Source: Beroe forskalii
Lineage: Eukaryota > Ctenophora > Nuda > Beroida > Beroidae
Assembly: GCA_011033025.1 (NCBI GenBank)
Contig: WFMF01000123.1
Coordinates: 133,848 to 197,847 of the forward strand
Direction of reading: 5' to 3'
DNA length: 64,000 bases
The notes beneath the pieces were generated by a model. That model was not told the origin of the DNA. It saw nothing but the letters and a program-made list of their open reading frames with translations, and searched no databases. This document shows, piece by piece, positions 34,800 to 46,045 of this stretch (position 1 is the stretch's first letter; every line of letters begins with the position of its first letter). The position numbers and the translations under genes were made by a program.

Positions 34800-35490
34800 G
34801 ATTATAGGCCGATGCGTTTGACACTTCGAAGGCCGAGGCGTTTTGACGCTTCATTATATTGAGAACGAAACTTGGATTTGAAACTCGCCCAGGATACCAG
34901 ATTCAGATAAGAACTTCCTAATTCTTTCACTTTCAGTTAAATTTCAACTCCCCACTCAGCGTTATATTATTACTATTTCTAAGTTATCATTATAAATCTC
35001 ATTACTAATACTTAAAGTTGCCATTTAATCTTGAAATCGACCATACCTCGTAGTCGTTACACTCAACTCGCTTTCCGTTGCTGATTGATCGGGCTACAAG
35101 AGATTGAACTGCACTTTGCAGTAATTTGAATTTGAGAGCCTTTTGTGTGCGTGGCGTTAGTTTGCTTGGCGTTACCTAACATTTCTCAGTCTGAACGCCG
35201 CGCATTAAAATACAATTACGAAAGACGTAATACTTATACTCGGTCACTTTGAAAGTTTGACCCATTAAATTAATTAATCACAATGCCAAATGTTTGTAAT
35301 TGATGGTTTAACTTTGAGAATATTAGAATAAGATACAGACTGAATTTTTACAAACATTAGAATTAGATTTAGAAAGCTGTAAAGAATGTGGACTCTTATT
35401 ACATATTCTAAAATTTAATACATAATAAATCAAAAAGTTACAATCAAATGTTATTCATACTGTTTCAATTATAAAAACGTATATCACTAA
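34800..35490. other. AT-rich interval after TTLL5
   Basis: I see no gene or repeat. The 3' untranslated region and poly(A) site of TTLL5 may lie here, but no single signal stands out. Confidence 0.4.
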
Positions 35491-35499
35491 CTACGCAAA

Positions 35500-36620
35500 G
35501 AGCGGCGAGTGCGCGCAAATGTGCGCGGCATTCTCTTTGGTGTGCGCGCGCATTCTCATCCGCGTATCTTTAGAGTGCGCGCGCATTCTCTTTGAGTGCG
35601 CGCGCATTCTCTTTGGGGTGCGCGCATTCTCTGGAGTGCGCGCGCATTCTCTTTGGAGTGCGCGCGCATTCTCTTTGGAGTGCGCGCGCATTCTCTTTGG
35701 AGTGCGCGCGCATCTCTTTGGAGTGCGCGCGCATTTCTTTGGAGTGCGCGCGCATCTCTTTGGAGTGCGCGCGCATCTCTTTGGAGTGCACGCGCATCTC
35801 TTTGGAGTGCGCGCGCATCTCTTTCGAGTGCGCGCGCATCTCTTTGGAGTGCGCGCATCTTTGGAGTGCGCGCGCATTTCTAACAGAGTGCGCGCGCATC
35901 TCTTTGGTGCGCGCATCTCTGGAGTGCGCGCGCATCTCTTTGGGTGCGCGCATCTCTGAGTGCGCGCGCGCATCTCTTTGGAGTGCGCGCGTATCTCTTT
36001 GGAGTGCGCGCGCATCTCTTTGGAGTGCGCGCGTATCTCTTTGGAGTGCGCGCGCATCTCTTTGGAGTGCGCGCGTATCTCTTTGGAGTGTGCGCGCATC
36101 TCTTTAGAGTGCGCGCGCGTCCCTCAAGAGTGCGCGCGCATCTCTCAAGAGTGCGTGCGCATCTCTCAAGAGTGCGCGCGCATCTCTCAAGAATGCGTGC
36201 GCATCTCTTTGGAGTGCGCGCGCATCTCTCAAGAGTGCGCGCGCATCTCTCAAGAGTGCGCGCTCTTAAAAGATGCGTGCGCAATTGACAAATTCAATTT
36301 CTTACTGAGTGTGCGCGCATCTCTTTGGAGTGCGCGCATCTATTTGGAGTGCGCGCGCATTTCTTTGGAGTGCGCGCGCATCTCTTTGGAGTGCGCGCGC
36401 GTCTCTTTGGAGTGCGCACGCATTCTCTTTGGAGTGCGCGCGCATCTCTTTGGAGTGCGCGCGTCTCTGGAGTGCGCGCGCATCTCTTTAGTGCGCGCGA
36501 GTGCGCGCATCTCTTTGGAGTGCGCGCATCTCTTTAGTGCGTGCGCATCTCTTTAGTGCGCCGCATCTCTTTGGGTGCGCGCGCATCTCTTTGGGTGCGC
36601 GCATCTCTTCAGTGCGCGCG
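35500..36620. repeat. CpG-rich 21-bp minisatellite (GCGCGCATCTCTTTGGAGT)
   Basis: About 50 units of roughly 21 bp (tctctttggagtgcgcgcgca), with variants tctcaagag and gtatctctttgg. Every unit has an alternating purine-pyrimidine core, tgcgcgcgca. It runs into the assembly gap, so its true length is unknown. Arg/Ala-rich open frames on either strand are repeat artefacts. Confidence 0.95.
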
Positions 36621-36720
36621 NNNNNNNNNNNNNNNNNNNNNNNNNNNNNNNNNNNNNNNNNNNNNNNNNNNNNNNNNNNNNNNNNNNNNNNNNNNNNNNN
36701 NNNNNNNNNNNNNNNNNNNN
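36621..36720. other. Assembly gap (100 N)
   Basis: Exactly 100 N, the usual placeholder for a gap of unknown size. It joins two unrelated tandem arrays: the GC-rich minisatellite on the left and the CACTTGTC array on the right. The order and orientation of what lies on the two sides are therefore not secured by unique sequence. Confidence 0.99.
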
Positions 36721-37115
36721 GTCACTTGTCACTTCATCTCAGTCAGTGTCACTTGTCCCTTGTCAGTGTCACTTGTCAGTGTCACTTGTCAGTGTCACTT
36801 GTCAATGTCACTTGTCCCTTGTCATTTCTCAGTTATTTTCAGTGTCAGTTGTAACTTATCACTTGTCACTTGTCACTTGTCCCTTGTCAGTGTCACTTGT
36901 CACTTATCACTTGTCAGTGTCACTTGTCCCTTGTCAGTGTCACTTGTCAGTGTCACTTGTCAATGTCACTTGTCCCTTGTCACTTGTCAGTGTCACTTGT
37001 CAGTGTCACTTGTCAGTGTCACTTGTCAGTTTCACTTGTCCCTTGTCAGTGTCCCTTGTCCCTTGTCCCTTGTCAGTGTCACTTGTCCCTTGTCACTTTT
37101 CAGTGTCACTTGTCA
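36721..37115. repeat. CACTTGTC minisatellite, array B
   Basis: The same motif as array A at 12091-13290, but only about 0.4 kb long and cut by the gap. It is followed by the same unique sequence (ttattgatggtcaaaccgac). Confidence 0.95.
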
Positions 37116-37467
37116 GTTATTGATGGTCAAACCGACTTCTTCCACTCACTTGGATCGAATAATATCCACGATATGCCATTCTTCGGGCATCGAACTTTAA
37201 CCTAATCATCTTCAATTGATTCGTTTTCCATATTCGTGTTAGACCCTAACCGGGTCAACTGTAAGGCCTTGGAATTGACCCCTTTAAGCCTTAATGACCT
37301 TGAAATTAACCCCTTTCCCATTCGTTCTTATCATCTTCAATTGATTCGTTTTTCAAATTCGTGTAAGACTGTCACCGGGCCACATTTAAAGTCCTTGAGA
37401 TTTATCTCTTAGTGACATTGAAATTTGCCCCTTTCCCAGTCGTTCTGGTTGATTTTAGTCTATTCAG

Positions 37468-40400
37468 GGAGCCAAACACTTCAACTTCCTTCCTGTTACG
37501 TTTGTTCTGCCGTCCGAAGTCAACGATTTCTACTGTGAGTATTGGATGATCCTTTTTTTTCTTTCGTGCGAAATCCACAGACCATCACCCCTTTTGGGAT
37601 GTGATGGCAACTCTTCATATTCGCCATGCGGAGCGTTCTACTGGAACACACCCGGCAGTCAAAAAGTCAAATAGAACGTCTTACTGGGTACCGGATTGAG
37701 CTATTGAGACGATACCTGAATATTGAACCTTACACTTGGATTGTGGGTGGTGAAAATGAGTGGGAAAAAATTCTTGCCACAAGTGATCCAAGTGTACGGT
37801 TCGCTAGTGATCTTATCGCTACTAAATTCAGGTCTGTCAATAAGTCAAAGAATGGTTATGGTTTCCAATGATTCATAAAATAACTTTCGTAAGAATCAAA
37901 ACCTGAAAACTTTAATCGTTTGGCTTTACGCCAGAATTCTCATGCATAAAAGTTTGAAAACCATCTTGTTAAAATCGGGAACTGTTACAAGGCTAAACGT
38001 ACTTGTCAAAATGTAAATATAGAAACTATGATCTCAAGAATTTAACAAAGTTTTAGGATTATCCGTTTGAAAACAATAGATCATACTACCTATAAACTTA
38101 TAAACAGCCATATCCATACTTGAATTTCTCACATTTCTTAACTTTGCAAATACATCTTTAACAAAAAGCAATCAATATTATTAAAATTTATACACCTTAT
38201 TCTATATATTTGTATCTTCTAGCGTGCATATCATTATATGCATTTTGTTAAACCACCTTCTTTAAAAATAACCGAAATTGTATAAATTTTATGAATCGGA
38301 ATTCAAAAGTTTTTATAGCCAACCATTATTGCGAATTGATCGCGTGTAGGTATAGGATAGGTATAACGTTTTCACTTGTTAGAAAAACATAAATCTCACA
38401 ACGGAAGACGCTTTTTAAATCTGTAAAACTGGAATATTTTCCACGCATATTTCGTATCAAGCTGCACTCGAAAGACTTATTCACAACATGTATTAAATTC
38501 AGTTATATATTTGTATTCTATATATCTAACTTTGAGATATATTGAAATATATTTTGCTTGTGTCCCGCATATTTTATCGCAAGAATATTAAAATGATTTG
38601 ATGTTCGTGCGCGTTCAAATGGTAGTGCCACTGAATTGTGTCTCTGAAGTCAATGTCCCTTTCACAATTTGGTCATTTAAAATGTCTGTAGGTAATGCTT
38701 ATTTGATTGCGATTTTAATAAATTGTGTACAAATTGCAATGTTATTTTACGGAACGCGCGAAAACATTTTGATGACTAAATCTGTGTTTCAGCAGCTAGT
38801 GTTGACGCGCGCTTCGCTCAATCGCTCGTTTTTTTCGCGCAGCGCACTGCATTGCAGCAATGCAGTAAGATTTTTACACACCCTTAACTCCCTCACCCTT
38901 TTGCCCTTTTATATTTTCACCTCCTGTTTGGTGTCATCTGACCTGATCAAGAGTCAAGGCCGTTATTCCAGGGAGCTGAAGTCACCCCTGAGATTTTGAT
39001 TTTTGAAGAGAAAAAAATATGTTCATTAAAATTCTATCTTTTCGATATAAATTATCAACTCTTTTTGATCATTTTTTCACGATTTTAATTGGCCCAAAAA
39101 GGGCTGCAAATGGTCAGAATATCCTTCGAATGTCATAAAACAAGTAATATGACCCATTTGGATAGCAAAAGTGCAAAAATTGAATTTCGAAAAAAAAAAC
39201 AACATTTTTGGCCCGAAATTATCGTTTTTCTCCTTCTTTTTGGCCTGTAAGCAACAAATTAAGTCCGAATAGGCTGAAATTTGGTTACCGAGATTATTTT
39301 ATGATGCCAAATGATATTCAATCGGTTTCGGGAAATTTTGAGAAAGTCGAATTTTTGACCCCAAAAAACACCTTAGGGGGCAAATGGGACAAAAATTTGA
39401 GATGAAAATTTTGAATGAAAGGATCTACGCTTTGTGTGAAATTTATGTTCCAGGATACTTGAATTGTGAAAATATGTTCTGTTGCACATTCCAAGGTCAT
39501 TAATATGAAGGGTTTCTGAGATAATGAGCTGTCCCATTTGACGGACAGTGTCCCATTTTATAAGTGCCATGATTACCAAATGGGACACCCTGTCCCATCA
39601 TGCAAAACCCAGTCCCCATAGTTGTCTGCTGCCTGATATTGGGTGTCTGATGTCATTTTGATATTTTTGTGCATTAGAAATGGACTTTTTGATCAGATTT
39701 GAAAAAACCGTGCAAACATGCCATAATCAGTTTTAGCCTGGAATAAGAGAGAAAATTTTCGAAGTTGATGAGAAATGCCGAATACACCAGTACGGCTGTT
39801 CCATGATGAAAAATACGCTATTTCTATTAATTCAAGTTGGTCAAAAAGCAATAATACGTTTAATGAGATGGAAATATTCTGCCAAAAGGGTGTCCCATTT
39901 TCCATATTTCGATCTGTCCCATTTTACCATTTCACATGGCATGCATAATTCGCATAATATATTCTGAATATTAGAGAAGCAACGTTTTTTGACGTTTGAA
40001 TAACATCATAAGATGTCTGATATCGGCTATAAAACCGAAAAAAGCGACCTAAAAACAATAATGCGAACACAACAGTCGAAATGAAAATCTCAACTTCCTA
40101 GTTCTGATGACTTCGTTCAGCTTTGTAGCCTTAAACCGTGATTCTTATTGCATTCAACCTGCAATTCAATTCCCATCTATGTTCCACTAATTGGAACATA
40201 TTCAAAGGTCTCATGATACATAGTGACCAAAATTAAGTGAGATATGAAGCTGTCCCATTTGACAAACTGTCCCATTTGCCGCCTATCTCCCCTACTATAC
40301 ACTGGGACTTTTTTCGGGTCAAAAATTCGACTTTCTCGAAATGTCATAAAACCGATTGCTCATTGTTTGGCATCTCAGTGCGACCTCCGAAACCAATTTT

Positions 40401-43400
40401 CAGGAAAATCCAGCGTAATTTGTGGCCTCCAGGGCCAGAAAGGGTACTTTTTTCGAAAAACAAAAATTTCGTCATTTTGGCCCAAAATGGGTTGGAGATG
40501 GTCTGAATTGCCATTTTATGTCATAAAACAAGTATTTGGGTCCTTCTGGATGAATAAGAGTCCGTATAATTGAATTTTTCTAAAACGCATTTTTTGGCCC
40601 AGAATTCCCGTTTTTCTCCCTCTTTTTGGCCTGTAGGCCACAAATCAAGTTCATATTGGCTGAAATTTGGTTTCCGAGATTATTTTATGATGCCAAACGA
40701 TATTCAATCGGTTTCGGGAAATTTCGAGAAAGTCGAATTTTTGACCCGAAAAAACACCTTACTATACACTGGGACTTTTTTCAGGTCAAAAATTCGACTT
40801 TCTCGAAATGTCATAAAACCGATTGCTCATTGTTTGGCATCTCAGTGGGACCTCCGAAACCAATTTTCAGGAAAAATCCAACGTAATTTGTGGCCTCCAG
40901 GGCCAGAAAAGGTACTTTTTCGAAAAACAAAAATTTCGTCATTTTGGCCCAAAATGGGTTGGAGATGGTCTGAATTGCCTTTTTATGTCATAAAACAAGT
41001 ATTTGGGTCCTTCTGGATGAATAAGAGTCCGTATAATTGAATTTTTCTAAAACGCATTTTTTGGCCCAGAATTCCCGTTTTTCTCCCTCTTTTTTGCCTG
41101 TAGGCCACAAATCAAGTTCATATTGGCTGAAATTTGGTTTCCGAGATTATTTTATGATGCCAAACGATATTCAATCGGTTTCGGGAAATTTCGAGAAAGT
41201 CGAATTTTGACCCCAAAAAACACCTTACTAATACACTGGGACTTTTTCGGGTCAAAAAATTCGACTTTCTCGAAATGTCATAAAACCGATGCTCATTGTT
41301 TGGCATCTCAGTGCGACCTCCGAAACCAATTTTCAGGAAAATCCAGCATGTTGGCCTCCAGGGCCAGAAAGGGTACTTTTTCGAAAAACAAAAATTTCGT
41401 CATTTTGGCCCAAAATGGGTTGGAGATGGTCTGAATTGCCTTTTATATCATAAAAACAAGTATTTGGGTCCTTCTGGATGAATAAGAGTCCGTATAATTG
41501 AATTTTTCTAAAACGCATTTTTTGGCCCAGAATTCCCGTTTTTCTCCCTCTTTTTGGCCTGTAGGCCACAAATCAAGTTCGTATTGGCTGAAATTTGGTT
41601 TCCGAGATTATTTTATGATGCCAAACGATATTCAATCGGTTTCGGGAAATTTCAGAAAGTCGAATTTTTGACCCCAAAAACACCTTACTATATATATACA
41701 CTGGGACTTTTTCGGGTCAAAAATTCGACTTTCTCAAAATGTCATAAACCGATTGCTCATTGGCATCTCAGTGCGACCTCCGAAACCAATTTTCAGGAAA
41801 ATCCAACGTAATTTAGCCTCAGGGCCAGAAAGGAAACTTTCGAAAAACAAAAATTTCGTCATTTTGGCCCAAAATGGGTTGGAGATGGTCTGAATTGCCA
41901 TTTTATGTCATAAAAACAAGTATTTGGGTCCTTCTGGATGAATAAGAGTCCGTATAATTGAATTTTTCTAAAACGCATTTTTTGGCCCAGAATTCCCGTT
42001 TTCTCCTCTTTTTGGCCTGTAGGCCACAAATCAAGTTCATATTGGCTGAAATTTGGTTTCCGAGATTATTTTATGATGCCAAACGATATTCAATCGGTTT
42101 CGGGAAATTTCGAGAAAGTCGAATTTTTGACCCCAAAAAAACACCTTACTATACACTGGGACTTTTTTCGGGTCAAAAATTCGACTTTCTCGAAATGTCA
42201 TAAAACCGATTGCTCATTGTTTGGCATCTCAGTGCGACCTCCGAAACCAATTTTCAGGAAAATCCAGCGTAATTTGTGGCCTCCAGGGCCAGAAAAGGCA
42301 CTTTTTCGAAAAACAAAAATTTCGTCATTTTGGCCCAAAATGGGTTGGAGATGGTCTGAATTGCCTTTTTATGTCATAAAACAAGTATTTGGGTCCTTCT
42401 GGATGAATAAGAGTCCGTATAATTGAATTTTTCTAAAACGCATTTTTTGGCCCAGAATTCCCGTTTTTCTCCCTCTTTTTTGCCTGTAGGCCACAAATCA
42501 AGTTCATATTGGCTGAAATTTGGTTTCCGAGATTATTTTATGATGCCAAACGATATTCAATCGGTTTCGGGAAATTTCGAGAAAGTCGAATTTTTGACCC
42601 CAAAAAAACACCTTACTAATACACTGGGACTTTTTTCGGGTCAAAAATTCGACTTTCTCGAAATGTCATAAAACCGATTGCTCATTGTTTGGCATCTCAG
42701 TGTTACCCGAAACCAATTTTCAGGAAAATCCAGCGTAATTTGGCCTCCAGGGCCAGAAAGGGTACTTTTTCGAAAAAACAAAAATTTCGTCATTTTGGCC
42801 CCAAAATGGGTTGGAGATGGTCTGAATTGCCTTTTTATGTCATAAAACAAGTATTTGGGTCCTTCTGGATGAATAAGAGTCCGTATAATTGAATTTTTCT
42901 AAAACGCATTTTTTGGCCCAGAATTCCCGTTTTTCTCCCTCTTTTTGCCTGTAGGCCACAAATCAAGTTCATATTGGCTACGAAATTTGGTTTCCGAGAT
43001 TATTTTATGATGCCAAACGATATTCAATCGGTTTCGGGAAATTTCGAGAAAGTCAATTTTGACCCCAAAAAACACCTTACTATACACTGGGACTTTTTTC
43101 GGGTCAAAAATTCGACTTTCTCGAAAATATCATAAACCGATTGCTCATTGTTGGCATCTCAGTACGACACCTCCGAAACCAATTTTCAGGCAAATCCAGT
43201 GTAATTTGTGGCCTCCAGGGCCAGAAAGGGTACTTTTTCCGAAAAACAAAACTTTCGTCATTTTGGCCCAAAAAGGGTTGCAAATGGTCAGAATTGCCTT
43301 CGAATGTCATAAAACAAGTATTTTGGTCCATCTGGATGTACAAAACTCCAAAAATTAATTTCAAAAAAATGCATTTTTTGGCCCGAAATTGGGACCTCCA

Positions 43401-44102
43401 TTGAGGGCATATTGACAATTTGTGGGTTCTGGCATTTCAAATCAGTAGGTATACAAAATAAAGGGCAATAAGGTTTTATTTTTATCTAAATCTCGGTTCA
43501 TATTCCACAGCGACGTTCCAGAGAGAGCGAGGTTATTGGATAGCTAAACCAGTGGCATCATCCCGAGGCAGGGGCATTTCAATTATCAGTCACGTGAGTA
43601 ATTAGGAAGACTGGAGGTTCGCCGACTTCCCCTAGAGGACCACTATAGAGGACCACTAGAGGACCAATAGAGGACCACTAATTAGTATAGTCACGTAAAG
43701 TATAGTGACAGATTTAGTCTCCTTAGTAGCAGATAAAGTCTCATTCGCTAATCAATTAGAATTATTGACAGAATTTGGCCAAGTGGCAAATTCTTAGTAC
43801 CGCCCACAATCAAAAGTTGAATTTGAAGCTGAATGGAGAGAGAGTCTAAACCATTTAAATACCCTATAATTTCAGCCGAATCAGATAAACCTTGACGAAC
43901 AGATCGTAGTTTGTAAATACATCAGTAATCCTCTACTGGTGGATGGCTTTAAGTTTGATCTCCGGATTTACGTGATGGTGACGTCATTCGATCCGCTTCG
44001 TATCTACGTGTTTAATGAAGGTTTGGCGAGGTTTTCTACGGTACGGTACGATGGGTCCCCGCTAAATCTGGGAAATATTTACATGCATCTTACCAATTAT
44101 AG
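37468..44102 (+). CDS. TTLL5: Second copy of TTLL5 catalytic exons (segment B)
   Basis: Three exons are intact: 37468-37534 ([18 protein letters not shown]), 43511-43593 ([20 protein letters not shown]) and 43885-44102, which fuses the two exons that are separate in segment A (INLDEQ... and FSTVRYDG...). The fused exon is 218 bp, exactly 146 + 72. Compared codon by codon with segment A I count 18 differences, all synonymous, which indicates purifying selection and argues against a dead copy. No other TTLL5 exons flank it. After the 44103 donor comes inverted satellite. It is either a diverged haplotype of 12-20.7 kb or a partial tandem duplication. Confidence 0.85.
39060..43430. repeat. 469-bp satellite, array B (about 7 units plus edges)
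   Basis: The same family as 17697-19745, in the same orientation, with period markers at 40560, 41027, 41488, 41948, 42413 and 42879 (460-467 bp). Units around 41200-41850 carry many 1-5 base deletions. A DNA transposon interrupts the first unit (39376-40292). Confidence 0.93.
39376..40292. mobile_element. 917-bp TIR transposon inserted in the satellite, TA target duplication
   Basis: The left end is GGGGGCAAATGGGACA and the right end is TGTCCCATTTGCCGCCTATCTCCCC. Allowing one 8-bp difference these form inverted termini, flanked by TA (39374-39375 and 40293-40294). Uninterrupted satellite units read ccttactatacac at this point, giving the empty site. The interior has several tgtcccatttt subterminal motifs and no transposase frame. 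It is probably a non-autonomous element of a TA-inserting superfamily (Tc1/mariner/pogo-like). Confidence 0.85.
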
Positions 44103-44152
44103 GTGAGTTTATATTGCGATATGACATTTCCTTGTGTTTGATATTTTTGATG

Positions 44153-44239
44153 ATTGGAGTAAATTCTAATTTTCCTCTAATTGCGACGTACAAGGGAAAC
44201 GAAAGGTTAATTAGAGGAAAGTTAGAATTTACTCCAATT
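44153..44239. mobile_element. 87-bp palindromic MITE
   Basis: attggagtaaattctaattttcctctaatt is mirrored by aattagaggaaagttagaatttactccaatt around a short centre (gcgacgtacaaggg...). It interrupts the intron sequence that follows the last segment-B exon and is absent from the same intron in segment A (20692-20770). Confidence 0.8.
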
Positions 44240-44329
44240 AAACAATGCGACTTATGAACATCAGACCGCTAGAATATTTGATATTTTTGGGATATTTCCT
44301 TGTGTTTGATATATATGGGATATTTCCTA

Positions 44330-45917
44330 CAGGCCGAAAAGAGGAGAAAAAACGATTTCTGGGCAAAAATGCGTTTTTGAAAAATTTAATTATACGGACT
44401 CTTATTCATCCAGAAGGCCCAAATACTTGTTTTATGACATAAAAAGGCAATTCAGACCATCTCAACCCATTTTGGGCCAAAATGACGAAATTTTTGTTTT
44501 TGAAAAGTATCCTTTCTGGACCTGGTACAAATTACACTGGTTTTGCCTGAATTTTGTTTCGGAGGTCACTGAGATGCCAAACATGATACGGTTTTATTAT
44601 TTTGAGAAAGTCGAATTTTGACCTGAAAAAGTCCCAGTGTATAGTAAGGTGTTTTTTCGTCAAAATTGATTTTCGAAATTTCGAAACCGATTGAATATCG
44701 TTTGGCATCATAAAATAATCTCGAAACCAAATTTCAGCCAATATGAACTTAATTTGTGGCCTAGGCCGAAAAGAGAGAAAAACGGGATTTCTGGGTAAAA
44801 ATGCGTTTTTGAAAAATTTAATTATACGGACTCTTATTCAACCAGAAGGGCCCAAATACTTGTTTTATGACATAAAAAGGCAATTCAGACCATCTAACCC
44901 ATTTGGGCCAAATGACGAAATTTTTGTTTTTGAAAAAGTACCCTTTCTGACCCGGTGGCCACAAATTACATTGTTTTGTCTGAATTTGGTTTCGGATCAC
45001 TGAGATTAACAATGAGCAATCGGTTTTATGACATTTCGAAAGAAGTCAATTTTTACCTGAAAAAGTCCCAGTGTATAGTAAGGTGTTTTCGGGTCAAAAA
45101 TTCGACTTTCTAATTCCAACTCGGTGAATATCGTTGGCATCATAAAATAATCTCGGAAACCAAATTTCAGCCAATATGAACTTAATTTGTGGCCTACAGG
45201 CCGAAAAGGAGAGAAAACAGGATTTCTGGGCAAAAAATGCGTTTTGAAAAATTTAATTATACGGACTCTTATTCATCCAGAAGGGCCCAAATACTTGTTT
45301 TATGACATAAAAGGCAATTCAGTCTCCAACCCATTTTGGGCCAAAATGACGAAATTTTTGTTTTTTGAAAAAAGTACCCTTTCTGGACCTGGTGGCCACA
45401 AATTACACTGGTTTTGCCTGAATTTTGGTTTCGGAGGTCCCACTGAGATGCCAAACAATGAGCAATCGGTTTTATGACATTTCGAGAAAGTCGAATTTTT
45501 GACCTGAAAAAAGTCCCAGTGTATATATAGTAAGGTGTTTTTTCGGGTCAAAAATTCGACTTTCTCGAAATTCCCGAAACCGATTGAATATCGTTTGGCA
45601 TCATAAAATAATCTCGGAAACCAAATTTCAGCCAATATGAACTTAATTTGTGGCCTACAGGCCGAAAAGAGGGAGAAAAACGGGATTTCTGGGCAAAAAA
45701 ATGCGTTTTTGAAAAATTTAATTATACGGACTCTTATTCATCCAGAAGGGCCCAAATACTTGTTTTATGACATAAAAAGGCAATTCAGACCATCTCCAAC
45801 CCATTTTGGGCCAAAATGACGAAATTTTTGTTTTTTGAAAAAAGTACCCTTTCTGGACCTGGTGGCCACAAATTACACTGGTTTTGCCTGAATTTTGGTT
45901 TCGGAGGTCCCACTGAG
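44330..45917. repeat. 469-bp satellite, array C, inverted orientation
   Basis: About 3.4 units of the same satellite in reverse complement relative to arrays A and B (begins aggccgaaaagaggagaaa..., with attatacggactcttattcatccag). The junction at about 44330 is abrupt. The units are rich in small deletions compared with the consensus. The array stops at gtcccactgag/ttagtag, about 100 bp before the SUCLA2 exon. Confidence 0.92.
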
Positions 45918-45963
45918 TTAGTAGTAAAGTAAGTAGTAAAGTTTAAAATCCACTTTGAAATCC

Positions 45964-46045
45964 CACTGCCTCAGTTCTGTGTCTCGACTGCATGATTAAC
46001 TTTACACTGCCTCAGTGCTGTGTCTCGACTGCAAGATTAACTTTG
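45964..46045 (+). repeat. Tandem duplication of a SUCLA2 exon start
   Basis: actgcctcagttctgtgtct... and actgcctcagtgctgtgtct... are two consecutive 41-bp copies of the acceptor plus the first 30 bases of the exon. Only the second continues in frame into FDDNAEY. The first carries CATGATTAAC in place of CAAGATTAAC. Confidence 0.85.

Noticed and set aside
35491-36288. Arg/Ala-rich frames (RAHSKEMRAHSKE, ECARISLECARIS)
   Set aside because: Artefacts of the 21-bp CpG-rich minisatellite. Some extend through the N gap.
37626-37871. 81-codon frame [25 protein letters not shown]
   Set aside because: The counterpart in segment A (13735-13960) has indels that break the frame. It is an intronic sequence shared by both copies, though a decayed transposon fragment is possible.
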